Below are positions 5,817 through 6,317 of a DNA stretch of 6,317 bases, piece by piece. The stretch comes from Planctomycetota bacterium. GTDB taxonomy: Bacteria > Planctomycetota > Phycisphaerae > FEN-1346. The position numbers and the translations under genes were made by a program. The stretch is taken from positions 1-6,317 of the forward strand of contig JAPLMO010000346.1 of the NCBI GenBank assembly GCA_026386995.1, read 5' to 3'. The notes under the pieces were generated by a model. The model was given only the letters and a program-made list of their open reading frames with translations, made no database searches and had not been told where the DNA came from. Each line of letters starts with the position of its first letter. The stretch's first letter is position 1.

Positions 5817-6317
<501 letters not shown>

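Overview
The window is GC-rich bacterial DNA. A Planctomycetota origin, perhaps a Phycisphaerae-like or uncultured lineage, is the best guess. The reasons are a DUF4159 / prenyltransferase-repeat exported protein next to a MoxR ATPase, and many short palindromic repeats that read in frame as NCGLRIADCGL...NPQSAIRNPQ-type peptides. Those peptides recur in predicted proteins of planctomycete genomes and MAGs. This assignment comes from family knowledge and cannot be proven from the window alone.

Layout. (1) Bases 2-1259 (+): the 3' part of a ParB/Srx-type nuclease-domain protein whose start lies before the window, then an unrecognised 123-aa protein. (2) Bases 1257-1386: a 130-bp inverted-repeat element that begins exactly at the TAG stop of the small gene. 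(3) Bases 1417-3120 (+): a phage-type terminase large subunit with its ATPase and RNase H-like nuclease motifs visible. (4) Bases 3118-3224: a second palindromic block, again starting at a TAG stop codon and lying between convergent genes. (5) Bases 3264-5744 (-): a large secreted protein with a signal peptide, an alpha/alpha-toroid repeat region, a GATase1-like domain and a C-terminal DUF4159 domain. (6) From 5817 (+): the N-terminal 167 residues of a MoxR-family AAA+ ATPase, divergent from the DUF4159 gene across a 72-bp gap and cut by the window end.

Gene logic. ParB-like, small protein and terminase form a co-directional cassette of phage or prophage-remnant type. No portal, capsid or integrase gene follows; the terminase runs straight into a host-type locus on the other strand. 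MoxR and DUF4159 genes often sit together in planctomycete loci with DUF58 and vWA proteins, which would be expected beyond the right edge.

The most striking signal is the repeat layer. Three copies of a 111-bp palindromic element built on a degenerate ATTGCGG heptamer are inserted in frame, in the same orientation and the same codon phase: one in the ParB-like gene and two in the terminase. Each adds exactly 37 residues at a probable surface loop. A second family (AGCCCCCGGTGA.../TTCACGGGGGGCT) lies in frame near the C-terminus of the ParB-like protein, and a third (CCCCGACCGTAAGGTCGGGG) lies in frame just after the signal peptide of the DUF4159 protein. The two TAGTAG-headed elements sit exactly at gene ends. 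Together these repeats cover roughly 13% of the window. They resemble the in-frame palindromic elements described in Rickettsia (RPEs), but by origin and sequence they are a separate set.
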